Below, one piece after another: positions 1 to 10,444 of a DNA stretch of 64,000 nt. How positions within the stretch are numbered: the first letter of the stretch is position 1; the number at the start of each line of letters is the position of its first letter. The notes beneath the pieces are model-generated. The model worked only from the letters and a program-made list of their open reading frames with translations. It made no database searches and was not told the DNA's origin. This DNA comes from Liolophura sinensis (taxonomy: Eukaryota > Mollusca > Polyplacophora > Chitonida > Chitonidae), in NCBI RefSeq assembly GCF_032854445.1, contig NC_088298.1:9103504-9167503 (forward strand). The letters run 5' to 3'. Made by a program: the position numbers and the translations under genes.

Positions 1-90
1 TCTGTTGTGATCTGGCGAGAGTTACTCTAAAAAAAAATTTTTTTTTTCTGTTGTCTCAGTAATGTTAGATTAATTTGTTTAGTGTGCTGT
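1..90. mobile_element. Fragment of family G TIR element
   Basis: The run TTACTCTAAAAAAA followed by TCTGTTGTCTCAGTAATG resembles the inverted terminus and subterminal sequence of the elements at 35207-35470 and 49065-49315. It is cut by the window edge or truncated. Confidence 0.4.
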
Positions 91-152
91 TCGTGGTGTC
101 GTCACAAAGCACTGCCTCACAGTAACGCCATGCCGAAGACACGGTACTCTAT

Positions 153-285
153 TTTATTTATTTGATTGGTATTTTACGCCGGGATCTGCCCGGTTTCCTC
201 CCACCATAATGCTGGCCGCCGTCGTAAATATTCTTGAGTACGGCGTAAAACACCAGTGAAATAAATAAATAAATAAGTAAATAAT
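153..285 (+). mobile_element. SINE family A, chimeric copy with opposed tails
   Basis: A minus-oriented tail (TTTATTTGATTGGTATTTTACGCC) is fused directly to the plus-oriented conserved 3' half (GGTTTCCTCCCACCATAATG to ACACCAGTGAAATAAATAAA). The head is missing. The two tails form an interrupted inverted repeat. Confidence 0.8.
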
Positions 286-303
286 AAAAAAAAAAAACTT
301 GTT

Positions 304-323
304 GGGGGGGGGGGGGGGGGGGG
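304..323 (+). repeat. Poly-G tract (20 G)
   Basis: A run of 20 guanines lies just after an A-rich tract. Several complete family A SINEs carry similar tracts at their 5' end, so this may be the remnant of a deleted SINE head. Confidence 0.8.
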
Positions 324-983
324 CTGGTAATATTTTCCTGACCTCAGAGAACACCGATTATATGATCCAGAAAAAAAAACCACCATAGAATTCCGTAAGG
401 GTACCACTAGCGGAGAGTATAGATGAAAAACATTAGTTTTTTGTTCAACTTACATAAAGTCACAAAGAAACACCAAGGCGCTTGAATAAGTTCAATACAT
501 ATTTTTTTAACAAAATAGACAAATAATACAACTTATAATAATACACAAAACACAACAAATAATTACAAATCCGAATGGAATATGTAGAGGCGAATCAGTC
601 CACGTAAATATAAAATTCACGGTTATGAGGAATTCCTCAATCGACGGATGACAGGACGACAAATGGGCATGGCACGCTGACGATGGTTTATTCCCCAACT
701 GCCTGTGAAGGTGTAACTTTTCAGGTTAACAGTAGTGTCAGTGATGCCGAGCTGGCGATGTATGTTTCACTCCTCGGAAATATACACAAAATCACTTTCA
801 GGGCAAGCTGGGATGAAATGCACGCAATGGCTTAAAGAGACAATGGGCGATACAAGCTCCAAAATAACGTCTAAAATATTAAGTGACGACACACAAGCAC
901 ACAAAGTGCTACGTATCAGAAAATGGAGTACAAATATCATCATACCAAAAGCAAGCTTAAAACTGAAGGAAATTCAAACGGAA

Positions 984-1200
984 AGACGAGCCCCCGTGGC
1001 CGAGTTGCTAGCGAGCCAGCGCGGCTCAATTACTTAGCAGCTTCTCACCAATGCGGTCGCTGTGAGCTCAAGTATAGGTTATGCTGGCTTCCTATCCGGT
1101 CGTACGTTGGTACATCTTCCAGTCACCTGCGGATGGCCGCGGGCTCTACTCGGTTAACTCTCACCATAATGCTAGTCGGATGTCGAATGGCGTGAAAGCC
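984..1200 (+). mobile_element. SINE family A, degenerate
   Basis: The head (CCCCCGTGGCCGAGTTG), the B-box-like region (GTGAGCTCAAGT) and the core CACCATAATGCTAG are recognisable, but there are many substitutions and the A-rich tail is lost. Confidence 0.75.
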
Positions 1201-1600
1201 GATATCTCCAAAACCAGCCAAATCCTTCACAGTGGATGACAGTAAATATGACTGCTCTTAAGCAGAGTTGAATAAATGACTGCAAGCTTCACTACTCCGT
1301 CGCTCACATTTATAGACTACCGTAAAAGAAAATTCTGGATGGTTTGATCGTAAACATGTTTACAACACCAATACATATTTCCAGAATCTACACTCAATGT
1401 ACAACGGCATTAAACTCATAAATACCGAAGCCTCGAGAACGTTCGACTGAATTAAAGTGCAGGCTATAACGCACACAGAGGGGAAAATGGAGGTCAGAAA
1501 CTGTACCGGTAAACTCAAATTAAAATATATAATACAATATTTAAAGACGGGGTTCGTAACAATTCAAACATTTGAATGCATTTAAATGTTGTAGAAATTT
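1201..1600. other. No identifiable feature
   Basis: Ordinary AT-rich sequence; I see no gene, RNA or repeat here. Confidence 0.5.
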
Positions 1601-1627
1601 ATAAGAATTGGATAAATATGGTGACTT

Positions 1628-1945
1628 GACAACGGACCCCACGGAGGATGAGGGCACGGAAGGCATGGAGGAGGAGGGCACGGAAGGCACGCAGGAGGAG
1701 GACACGGAAGGCACGGAGAAGGACACGGACCCCCAGGAGGAGGAGGACACGGACCCCAGGGAGGAGGAGGGCACGGACCCCAGGGAGGAGGAGGGCACGG
1801 AATGGCACGGAGGAGGAGAGCACGGAAGGCACGCAGGGGGAGGGCTCGGAAGGCACGGAGGAGGAGGGCTCGGAAGGCACGGAGGAGGAAGGCACGAACC
1901 CCACGGAGGAGGAGGACACGGAAAGCACGGTGGGCGTAGATCCGC
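1628..1945. repeat. GA-rich minisatellite (GAGGAGGGCACGGAAGGCAC type)
   Basis: Imperfect tandem units of about 24-27 bp mix GAGGAGGAGGGCACG and GAAGGCACG. Every plus frame and more than one minus frame stay open, giving acidic (TEGTEEE), basic (RRRARK) or Ser/Pro-rich translations. Openness in so many frames points to repeat composition and not to a gene. Confidence 0.85.
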
Positions 1946-2431
1946 CATTCGCAATCTCCACGGGGTCTCACCGTCTACAATTTACTTTACAGCTCAACTG
2001 CGTGCATTTTTTATTCTACGTATTTACGGATTGAAACAGACAGATGAGCCTACATTCTCCAGCGCACATTACGGAGAAACCTTAGGAACAGGAGAAAGCG
2101 GCAGGTGGCTGACAAGTCCGTGATCTGTTCCTGGTGTAAGCTATTTGCTGAATCCCTAATCTGTATGTCACCATAAAGATGATACGGTGCCCCATAAATC
2201 TTATACTTCATCTCCAAGCCTGTCAACTCTGGCAGACCCAGCTGCAGTTTTATGTTTGGATGGCTTCTGACAGTCGGAGATCTGGCCATGTTTTCACTGC
2301 TCATTATTCCTGGCTTCCTGGCAGGGTTCCCATTTGACAGAACATGAACATGGCTACCGCTTTACTGAAGAATGTATACTGGAAAGCTAGGACAAAAGTA
2401 ATGAATTCGTCAAAAGAAAATCCTGTACCGC

Positions 2432-2950
2432 ATACGGCAATAAGTGTTATCTGTGTGTGCTGGGCTTTAGGTCATGTGTTGTCTGTTTGTGCTGGAGTTT
2501 AATTTCCGGCAATAAGACTTGTCTGTGTGTGCTGGAGTTTAATTTTCGGCAACACATGTTGTCTGTGTGTACTAGGCTTTAATTTTCTGCAACAAATGTC
2601 TGTTGATGCTGGGCTTTAATATTCGGCAACAAATGTTGTCTGCTTCTTTTCGTGCTGGGCTTTAGTATTCAACAACTTTAATTTTCGGCAACACATGTTG
2701 TCTGTGTGTGCTGGGCTTTAATTTTCGGCAACAAATGTTGCCTGTTTCTTTTTGTGCTGGGCTTTAGTATTCGACAACAAATGTTGTCTGTGTGTGCTGG
2801 GCTTTAATTTTCAGCAAGAAATGTTATCTGTGTGTGCTGGGCTTTAATTTTCCACAGTAAGTGTTGTCTGTTTCTCTTTTTGATGGGCTTTAATAGTCGA
2901 CAATAAATCTTGTCTGTGTGCTGTGCTTTAATTTTCGGCAACAAACAGTC
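2432..2950. repeat. Minisatellite, about 40-bp unit
   Basis: Roughly a dozen imperfect copies of GTGCTGGGCTTTAATTTTCG plus GCAACAAATGTTGTCTGTGT. Some units carry an extra TTCTTTTTGTGCTGGG segment, so length varies. Its frames have no support as genes. Confidence 0.85.
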
Positions 2951-3323
2951 CATAAACAGATGTGCCGGACATGGATTTAGCCGGTGTTCACGCGATCTGG
3001 ATGTTGTAAGATATTTGTTATCCACATCGACTAATCAGTGTTTATGGAAATGTCACTATACCGATGTGGCACAACATGAGCTTGAATACATCATATGACC
3101 ATCTTTCGCGTCTGGAATCTTTAAAAATGGACAGCAAATGTTTGCCCGTGTGCGAGTAGTGTCATATATTCTATATTTTAAGAAAAACATAATGGACGAG
3201 AAGATTTTTCAGCTTTTCTAAACTGAACATACGCTAACCATAAAGCGGCTCCTACCTGCAGTTTACTATTTCTTGCATAAATAAATACACACATAGAACT
3301 GTATGATAAATTCTCAATCGGGA

Positions 3324-3445
3324 CCTCCATGGCCGAGTGGTTAGCGTGTCAGCTCTGTGCAATGAACCAGGAACCTCTTACCAAGACGAACCACCATTGT
3401 ATGTAAAATATTCTTGAGCACGACGTAAAACAACAATCAAATAAA
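3324..3445 (+). mobile_element. SINE family A, internally deleted
   Basis: The head GGGACCTCCATGGCCGAGTG is joined directly to the 3' part (ATATTCTTGAGCACGACG, then ACAACAATCAAATAAA). The B box and most of the core are missing. Confidence 0.75.
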
Positions 3446-4046
3446 CAATATAAACAAGCAAATTTTCAATCGAATTTTTTAACTATTACTTTAGAAGAGC
3501 GCAAGTACTTACCTTTCACAAAATATCAGGGTCGTCTGTGCACGTGCCATCGTGTACAACTGGTATTATAGATCTTAACATTTATAAAACGGGTCGCATT
3601 TCAACCTTTCCAAACTTGAGAATAATTTAACACCATAAACAGTGAAGACACGAGCCTTATATTTACTGGAAGTTGATAATTTCTTCTTGGTAAATATAGA
3701 AATCTTGGTTTGAATAACATATATGGATTTTTTGGCAATCATCTCTAGAAAATCCTAATTCGTTTGTGAACAGTTAGCAGTCTAAATGCGGCTTGAAAAC
3801 GTATTAGAATGTTACCACTAATAAACTAAGAAGCTTTCGTGCACCCTTTGTGTCCCTGGAATTGTCATTCGGTTGCCATAGTAACTCTGAAATCAGTCAT
3901 TTTTTTATATTCCTGCGCAGTTTTCCCGTTTATATAAACAACAGAAATAAAAGCATTGTGTCTTCGGCGTCCATCATTATATTGCATGTATGATATATAA
4001 AACCCACTTTAGAATCAAGACAGCTGTTAAATCTAAGTGAAGGTAT
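3446..4046. other. No identifiable feature
   Basis: AT-rich sequence with no gene or repeat that I can support. Confidence 0.5.
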
Positions 4047-4182
4047 TTTATTTATTTATTTATTTATTTTTGGGTTTCTCCCGGGCTCTTCCCGGTTTCC
4101 TCCAACTTCAATGCTGGCCGCCGTCGCATAAGTGAAATATTCTTGAGTACAGCGTAAAACAACAATCAGATAAATAAATAAG
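4047..4182 (+). mobile_element. SINE family A 3' half preceded by (TTTA)n
   Basis: A (TTTA) run at 4047-4070 precedes the plus-strand core (GGTTTCTCCCGGGCTC to ATTCTTGAGTACAGCG) and tail. It is another tail-core arrangement like 153-285. Confidence 0.75.
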
Positions 4183-4350
4183 TTTATTTATTTGATTGGT
4201 GTTTAACGCCGCACTCACTCGCCGATCAGCATTATGGGCGGAGGAAACCGGCGTACCCGGAAAAAAACACGGACATTTGGCAAGTTACTGAGGGACCTGC
4301 AATTCATACGTAGAGACTTGTTGGTGGAACGCATGTGATCTTCAACGGAC
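4183..4350 (-). mobile_element. SINE-like family F
   Basis: The minus-oriented tail TTTATTTGATTGGTGTTTAA is shared with family A, but the body differs: GGCAAGTTACTGAGGGACCT and GTGATCTTCAACGG. Related bodies occur at 9620-9830, 44575-44705 and 47570-47790. Confidence 0.6.
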
Positions 4351-4375
4351 GTTATATAGTTGAAGCCATTAGTCG

Positions 4376-4643
4376 GGGGCATCAGTGGTCAAGTGGGTTA
4401 GCGCGCAAGCACGGCACAATCACCCAGGAGCCTCCTACTAATGCGGCCGCTGTAAGCTCAAGTCCAGCTCACGCTATCTTTCTCTCCGGCCGTGCGTGGG
4501 AAGGTCTTCAGCAACCAGCGGATGGTCGTGTGCTTCCCCCGAGCTCTGCCCGGGTTTCCTCCCACCATAATGCTGGCCGCCGTCGTATAAGTGAAATATT
4601 CTTGAGTGCGGCGTAAAACACCAATAAGATAAATAAATAAATC
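4376..4643 (+). mobile_element. SINE family A, near full length
   Basis: A head with a pol III A-box-like segment (GTGGGTTAGCGCGC), a B-box-like GTAAGCTCAAGTCC, the core CACCATAATGCTGGCCGCCG and the tail (AATAAATAAATC) lie in order over about 268 bp. The 5' end starts with a short G run. Confidence 0.9.
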
Positions 4644-4648
4644 AAACG

Positions 4649-5214
4649 GCCAGCTGACAGTGGTCGACCACTTATTTCCACCAAGACTACATGGATAAGT
4701 AGTGGCATCGCATTATTATTACTACAGTAATAATAAGGTACAGCCTATGCAGACGACTATCATAGCTACTTCATGATTGTCTTTACCTTTAATGAGTTTC
4801 TATATGAGATTAAAGCCACCTGACTACACCGAAAAGCTATACTAAAATGTTTATAAAAAAAAAACCCTACAGAAAGGTATTTCTCTTTTATAAATGTTTT
4901 CCGAGAGAAAAAAAAATATTGTAATATTGTAAAATATTGCCAGCTGACAGTGGTCGACCACTTATTTCCACCAAGACTACATGGATAAGTAGTGGCATCG
5001 CATTATTATTACTACAGTAATAATAAGGTACAGCCTATGCAGACGACTATCATAGCTACTTCATGATTGTCTTTACCTTTAATGAGTTTCTATATGAGAT
5101 TAAAGCCACCTGACTACACCGAAAAGCTATACTAAAATGTTTATAAAAAAAAAACCCTACAGAAAGGTATTTCTCTTTTATAAATGTTTTCCGAGAGAAA
5201 AAAAAATATTGTAA
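4649..5214. repeat. Perfect tandem duplication, period 290 bp
   Basis: Copies at 4649-4924 and 4939-5214 (276 bp each) look identical base for base by eye, separated by 14 bp. Each contains TGGTCGACCA (a perfect palindrome) and an ATTATTAC/GTAATAAT hairpin. No coding frame. Identity implies a recent duplication or an assembly artefact. Confidence 0.9.
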
Positions 5215-5829
5215 GAACAACAAAAAAAAAGACGGTGTGTACGAAGTTACCGTTATGTAAGTAGTCCTTAATGGGCTTTCATTTTATCATTTGATGTATA
5301 ATAGATAATTTTTTTGTCAGCTTAATACGCACGTCATGCACATCGGCATGCTTTTGTTCAGCCCCTGCCAGATAGATCATGGCTTGTCAGAGCTAATCAG
5401 CAGCAATCACACCAGCCTTTACCCGTAATTTTCAGTTCGTCGGAGAACTTCCTTTTCCGGGCTTTGATGATAATATTGAGGTTGCAATTATGAGGAAGAA
5501 GGAGTTATTGAGAAACAGTTCACCTCGGTCAAGTGGTCTTTGCCTCGAATCATCAAAGTATGGCTTTAATATGGAATGTATTATTCCTAGGCGTCCTGAG
5601 GTATTTATATTTTTTTGCATCTTTTGGGAAATTGTGTCTGCTAATAAGGCATATTGTCATAATAAGGATAATAACAGCATTTTAATGATATTATAAAATT
5701 TTTATTTTAGAAACACACACTTGTCTTTAAAGTTATATTTCAAATTTTGAATTTGAGTGGCGGAAATTGCTTTTTGACATGGCCCCTGACGTATTGAATA
5801 TCCATGTCCACTTTGTTTGTCTAATTGGC
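5215..5829. other. No identifiable feature
   Basis: AT-rich; short overlapping frames on both strands (5432-5696) show no domain. Confidence 0.45.
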
Positions 5830-5945
5830 AATTATTTATTTATTTTTTTATTCTTATTTAATTGTTTATTTGTTAGACTGGGGTGCTTGACACCGTTTTT
5901 AAGGATATTTAACTTATGCGATGGCTGTCAGGTCTATGGGTATGG
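5830..5945 (-). mobile_element. Degenerate SINE tail fragment
   Basis: TTTATTTGTTAGACTGGGGT, then CTTATGCGATGGCTGTCAGG, matches a decayed minus-strand family A 3' end. Confidence 0.45.
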
Positions 5946-5984
5946 GGGGAAAGTCATGTGATCGGAGACAGTCCCCTCCATAAG

Positions 5985-6268
5985 TTTATTTATTTATTTG
6001 ATTGGTGTTTTACGCCGTACTCAAGAATATTTCCCTTATACGACAACGGCCAGCATTATGGTGGGTGGAAACCGGGCACAGCCCGAGGGAAACACACGAC
6101 CATCCGCAGGTTGCTGGCAGACCTTCCCACGTAGGGCCCGAGAGGAAGGCAGCATGAGCTGGACTTGAACTCCCAGCGACGGCATTGGTGAGAGACTCCT
6201 GGGTCATTACGCTGCGCTAGCGCGCTCACCAACTGAGCCACGGAGCACCCCTCCCCCCCCCCCCCCCA
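5985..6268 (-). mobile_element. SINE family A, full length with TSD
   Basis: Complete minus-strand copy flanked by the 9-bp direct repeat CTCCATAAG (5976-5984 and 6269-6277). Between the tRNA-like head and the TSD lies a run of 15 C (15 G in element sense). Confidence 0.93.
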
Positions 6269-6277
6269 CTCCATAAG

Positions 6278-7095
6278 AAAGGTATTCCCGAAGAATTCTA
6301 CCCAACCGACAGGAGCTGGATTCGTGCCTGCAACCTAACGGGAAGATCGGTTATTGTCACCAAACAAACCACGAGAGCTGGGGAACCTTGAAATTCTAAG
6401 CCCAACCCTGAGACTGAATCTCTACAGGTGTGTCAGCCGTTTGAAGTTGCCCACCTTAGCCCTGCGCCACGTCTCGCTCCCCGTAATACACAGCCGTGGT
6501 TACGGGATTTTGCTTTGTATGGAATTCTCTTGTAACGACTACTACACATTTAGATGCTGTTCGTCCTTGGCATCGGCGACACTAGTATCGATCCCCGTCT
6601 CCAAGCGACGTGACACCAGTGCTTGATTGTTGCCTAGCAGAGACACGCCGAGTAGGAGAGAGGGACATCACCACCATCGAGACAGCGAAGCGAGGGAATA
6701 CATCCAGTCAAGGGAACTCGTGCACGCATATATAAACTAGGTTTTGGTGCTTCGTGGAATCATGGTCATAGCGCTAGCTATCCAGTCTTAACTTGCTAGG
6801 GGTAAGATACACCTTCCCGTCTTCCTACAGGGTACGAGTGCCATAACTGCCAAGGAACAGGTAACAGAGGTCGGGCTACAGGTAAACGGTACACCTGAGC
6901 TTTCGTCTGTATAGGATATCTCCATATTCAGTGTCATATATTATCACTGGAGGCACTATAAGCGAAGTTATATTTTCGGATACATCGTCAGTGTAGTGCC
7001 TTGATTATTCCAAATTATCCATAAGGATGCCCGAAGCACATATTCAGATATACTGCTGGAAAGACATCCAAGGCTAAAACGTGTTCATGCTTGAT
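6278..7095. other. No identifiable feature
   Basis: A 90-codon frame at 6354-6626 shows no domain; I find no other feature. Confidence 0.4.
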
Positions 7096-7099
7096 TAAG

Positions 7100-7815
7100 A
7101 CGATGGTCATGAAATGATAAGACGACATTCAACTTAGCGGCAAAGATTTCAAGCTTGGCAAAAGTGATGGTCTGAACCGCATTCTTGAAATGGTAAGGAG
7201 ACATTCAAGGCTACGTAGCAGAAAAGATTTCAAGCTTGTCTAAGGCGAGGGTTTGAACCGCATTCTTGAAATGGTAAGGAGACATTCAAGGCTACCTAGC
7301 AGAAAAGATTTCAAGCTTGACTATGGCGATGGTTTGAACCGCATTCTTGAAATGGTAAGGAGACATTCAAGGCTACGTAGCAGAAAAGATTTCAAGCTTG
7401 ACTAAGGCGATGGTTTGAACCGCATTCTTGAAATGGTAAGGAGACATTCAAGGCTACGTAGCAGAAAAGATTTCAAGCTTGACTAAGGCGATGGTTTGAA
7501 CCGCATTCTTGAAATGGTAAGGAGACATTCAAGGCTACCTAGCAGAAAAGATTTCAAGCTTGACTAAGGCGATGGTTTGAACCGCATTCTTGAAATGGTA
7601 AGGAGACATTCAAGGCTACCTAGCAGAAAAGATTTCAAGCTTGACTAAGGCGATGGTTTGAACCGCATTCTTGAAATGGTAAGGAGACATTCAAGGTTAC
7701 GTAGCAGAAAAGATTTCAACCTTGACCAAGAAAATGATTTTACTCGCAATATTATGATGTCTAAAAAGACATTCAAGGCTACGTAAAGGAAAACGTTTAG
7801 AGCTTGTTTTAAGAC
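7100..7815. repeat. 81-bp tandem array
   Basis: About six near-identical 81-bp units (GATGGTTTGAACCGCATTCT, then GGAGACATTCAAGG, then GATTTCAAGCTTGAC) with degenerate units at both ends. Inner units differ by only a few bases (for example CTACGTAG or CTACCTAG). Although 81 is a multiple of three, stops occur in every unit. Confidence 0.93.
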
Positions 7816-8444
7816 GATGATCTTCGAGCTTTGGAATACAGGATGCTTTTCACGCCAATGGCTTTCATTTAAGACAGGATCATGACATCGTGTCTTTAGG
7901 TGTATTGAAGTGTGGAGACGTATTTAAACAATAAAGGGAGTGATCACCTCAGAGACGCCGTAAAGTTTAGAATTGACTACGTACCGTTTAAAAGCTTTCA
8001 GGAAGTTTTCTTCCTGACAAACATGCTAACAGAGCTATCAATGCCCCGTTAGACATGCTAACAATGTTGCTTGCATCCGGTTAAGTGTCTTCTAGAGTTT
8101 TGTATCACATGTTGACGACCGTTGATGGCCGATACTCCACGCTGTTTCAGAAGAAATATTGTTCTTTTGCTCACATAGAAATGTGTCATCCGCCTTCACC
8201 TAATGGCGCTACATATCCTTCATCTTTATTCACACTGGCACATTCATAGTGCCTTCACGTGAGGCGTTTGACAAGCTTTTGTTAAGAGAGCCAGGTAAAC
8301 ATCGTAAGCAATCTAGGGTTGTTCGGCTTTCCACCAATCACTGAAGATCTTTTTCTGTTTGATGAATATTGTAGTTACAGTATTAAACCATACTATCTTT
8401 GCTACATGCTACGATGAACCCTTTGTCTGTCGACACAACCTTAT
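7816..8444. other. No identifiable feature
   Basis: Unique-looking sequence between two tandem arrays; it may include the promoter of the downstream gene, but I see no convincing TATA box. Confidence 0.4.
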
Positions 8445-8840
8445 AGTGGCGCCTATCTTCATGTAGAGCTGTTTTAGGGTTGAGTTCGAAAGACAGATAT
8501 ACTTGCAGTGCCACTTACGTTCATGTAGAGCTGCCTTAGGACTTATCCTGAGAGACAGACATGCTTATACAGTGCCCCGCACCTGGACGTAGTTTATTCG
8601 GAGAGAGACGTGTTTAGAGTGCTATTTATTGTCATGTAATGTAGTTGTAGGTCTTATTTGGAAAGCGACATGCTTATAGTCTTCATGTAATTTAATCTGA
8701 GAAAGACTTGTGTGCAGTGCCACCTATTTTCACATGAGGGGTTTATAGGGCTTTTTTTGAAAGACAGACATGTTTATAATGCCACGAAACTTCAGGTACA
8801 TGTAACTTTTCAGGGAGAGAGTCATGCTTACAGTGCTGTG
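8445..8840 (+). repeat. Degenerate minisatellite abutting the membrane-protein start codon
   Basis: About seven diverged units of 55-65 bp share CTTCATGTAGAGCTG, GAGAGACAGACATGCTTA and CAGTGCCACC. The last unit ends about 10 bp before the ATG at 8851, so the 5' leader or proximal promoter is repeat-derived. Confidence 0.7.
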
Positions 8841-8850
8841 GTTCTGAGAT

Positions 8851-9526
8851 ATGCCTAACTCCTCCAACGGTACTGACATGGAGTTCCATGTATCCCAGCC
8901 GTCCACTGCCACTATGGCGTGGTTTCTGCCGTCCTTTGTGGCCGTATTCATGGTAGTCTTCCTGGGCGTGTCGTTTGCTTTACACCACCGACGTTTCCGC
9001 GGCCGGTACAAGCGGAAAGAACTCTTGGAATATTACCTGGAACTTCATGTGGAATGTGGCTTGAAGCGCATCGCGGCGCCGTCGACGCCCTCTTCTTTCA
9101 GAACGCACGAGTCACGTGCGGATGAAGCCGCGGAAAACGTTCAACTCCATGCGGCCGTGTCCGCTAGGTTGCGCGAGGATACAAGCATCAGAGCAAACGG
9201 ACGGCAGTTACCAAAACCGAAACAGAAAAAACTCCGGAACGCCACCAAAGTTCGGCATCAAGACACTCCGTTTTTTCGCTTTTTCTTGCAGCCGACGAAA
9301 AAATCGGCTGCCTCGAAGAAAGACAGAGGCGGAGCTGCCCCAGAGACGATTTCGGGGCGGTTATCCGCAGCTGGTAACCCTTCGCCTGAGTTTAACAACA
9401 GATTGGGCGTTAATAACCTGCTGCCACCGATGGCACCTGTGTCGTCTCCTTCAACGAAACGGAAAGTCCCATTCGAAATAAACCTCGACTCACCGGACTG
9501 TAATGCCAACGGAAACGCAAAGCCAG
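8851..9526 (+). CDS. Single-pass membrane protein, first coding exon (unrecognised family)
   Basis: This exon encodes residues 1-225. An in-frame TGA lies two codons upstream of the ATG, so this is the first usable Met unless an intron intervenes. The N-terminus has two N-glycosylation sequons (N3-S-S, N6-G-T). One hydrophobic segment follows at about residues 23-44, then a basic run beginning RRFRGRYKRK. By the positive-inside rule this suggests an outside N-terminus and a cytoplasmic tail of about 220 residues. The tail is rich in Lys, Arg, Ser and Pro and looks mostly disordered, apart from a short helix-like stretch (residues 57-73). The exon ends in phase 1 at CAG/GTAAGG; read-through without splicing would stop at 9574-9576. 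A phase-matched acceptor lies at 29405. I recognise no catalytic motif or family; receptor, adaptor or scaffold roles would be guesses. Codon-like composition, topology and the splice donor support a real gene. Confidence 0.7.
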
Positions 9527-9619
9527 GTAAGGTGGGGAAAAAACCCATTTTAGTTAATATTGCATTAGTATATTAATATATATTATAATGTTGGATCAGT
9601 TTTTTATTTGTCGTTATCT

Positions 9620-9830
9620 GCGCATGCTATGCATGATGGTGTTTTGTGGTGAATAACGTCTAACGTCAGGTGAAGAGGCCCTGGACAGTTCGTCCATGGC
9701 GTTAAGAAACAATCAATATACAACCAGCCTCTGGCTAGTGACTGACGAACATTCTCACATGTGACGAACAGATATACACAGAATACTGTTGGAAGACAAG
9801 TGATCTTCAACGAGCACGAGCTTCGCTGGT
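9620..9830 (-). mobile_element. SINE-like family F, degenerate
   Basis: TTCTCACATGTGACGAACAG, then GGAAGACAAGTGATCTTCAA, parallels 47700-47790. The tail side (GGTGTTTTGTGGTGAATAAC) is decayed. It lies in the large intron. Confidence 0.5.
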
Positions 9831-10325
9831 CCGCTATTGTGGGTACGGCGGCACAGTGGAAGCGGGAGAATGATGGGTATCTTGAGCCATGTATAGCTGA
9901 ACAGGCCTGGGTCCCATTCCACAAAGGCAGTTTGGATTGGAATCAAAAGTTGGGACTATGAAACGCTTTTTTTAGACCATAAAAGACCCTTTTTTTTTTT
10001 TAGACCCTTTTCCGAAAAGCGAATCAAATGTTATATTTTAGGACAAATATGCCAAAATCCCAATCTATTTGGACCATAAAATGCATGTGTATTACATCAA
10101 GGATTAATGTTTTGACTTAGGTAAAAAATCCTTCCGTAGAATTGGCTATTAAATTGTAAGAAAATTGCAATGGAAACAATGAGAGACATTATACTGTGAT
10201 ATGTATTGGTTAAATGTGTCGGTTTCTTTTTGTAATTTTTTCCCAACCTCATACAGAAGTAATCGTATTATCGTTATCAGGAATTACATTTTCTGAATAT
10301 ATAGCAAAGATTCTAGGGCTGAAAA
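9831..10325. other. No identifiable feature
   Basis: AT-rich intronic sequence; nothing supported. Confidence 0.45.
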
Positions 10326-10440
10326 TTGACTACGATCACTGCGGGTTTCGAACCAACGACTTCAGAGTCAGGCACCTAATCGCCAGCAATATATGTCCAC
10401 CGGTTAGACCATTCGACCAACAGGTCTTAAACAAAAATAG
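10326..10440 (-). mobile_element. tRNA-like SINE head fragment
   Basis: On the minus strand a B-box-like GGTTCGAAACCC follows a gactCTGaagtc anticodon-arm-like segment and a D-arm-like TGGTCGAATGGTCTAACC. Spacing is too long for a functional tRNA, so it is a tRNA-derived remnant. Confidence 0.5.
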
Positions 10441-10444
10441 GAGG

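Noticed and set aside
10326-10440. tRNA-Gln(CTG)-like gene on the minus strand
   Set aside because: D-arm to anticodon distance is too long and no acceptor stem forms.
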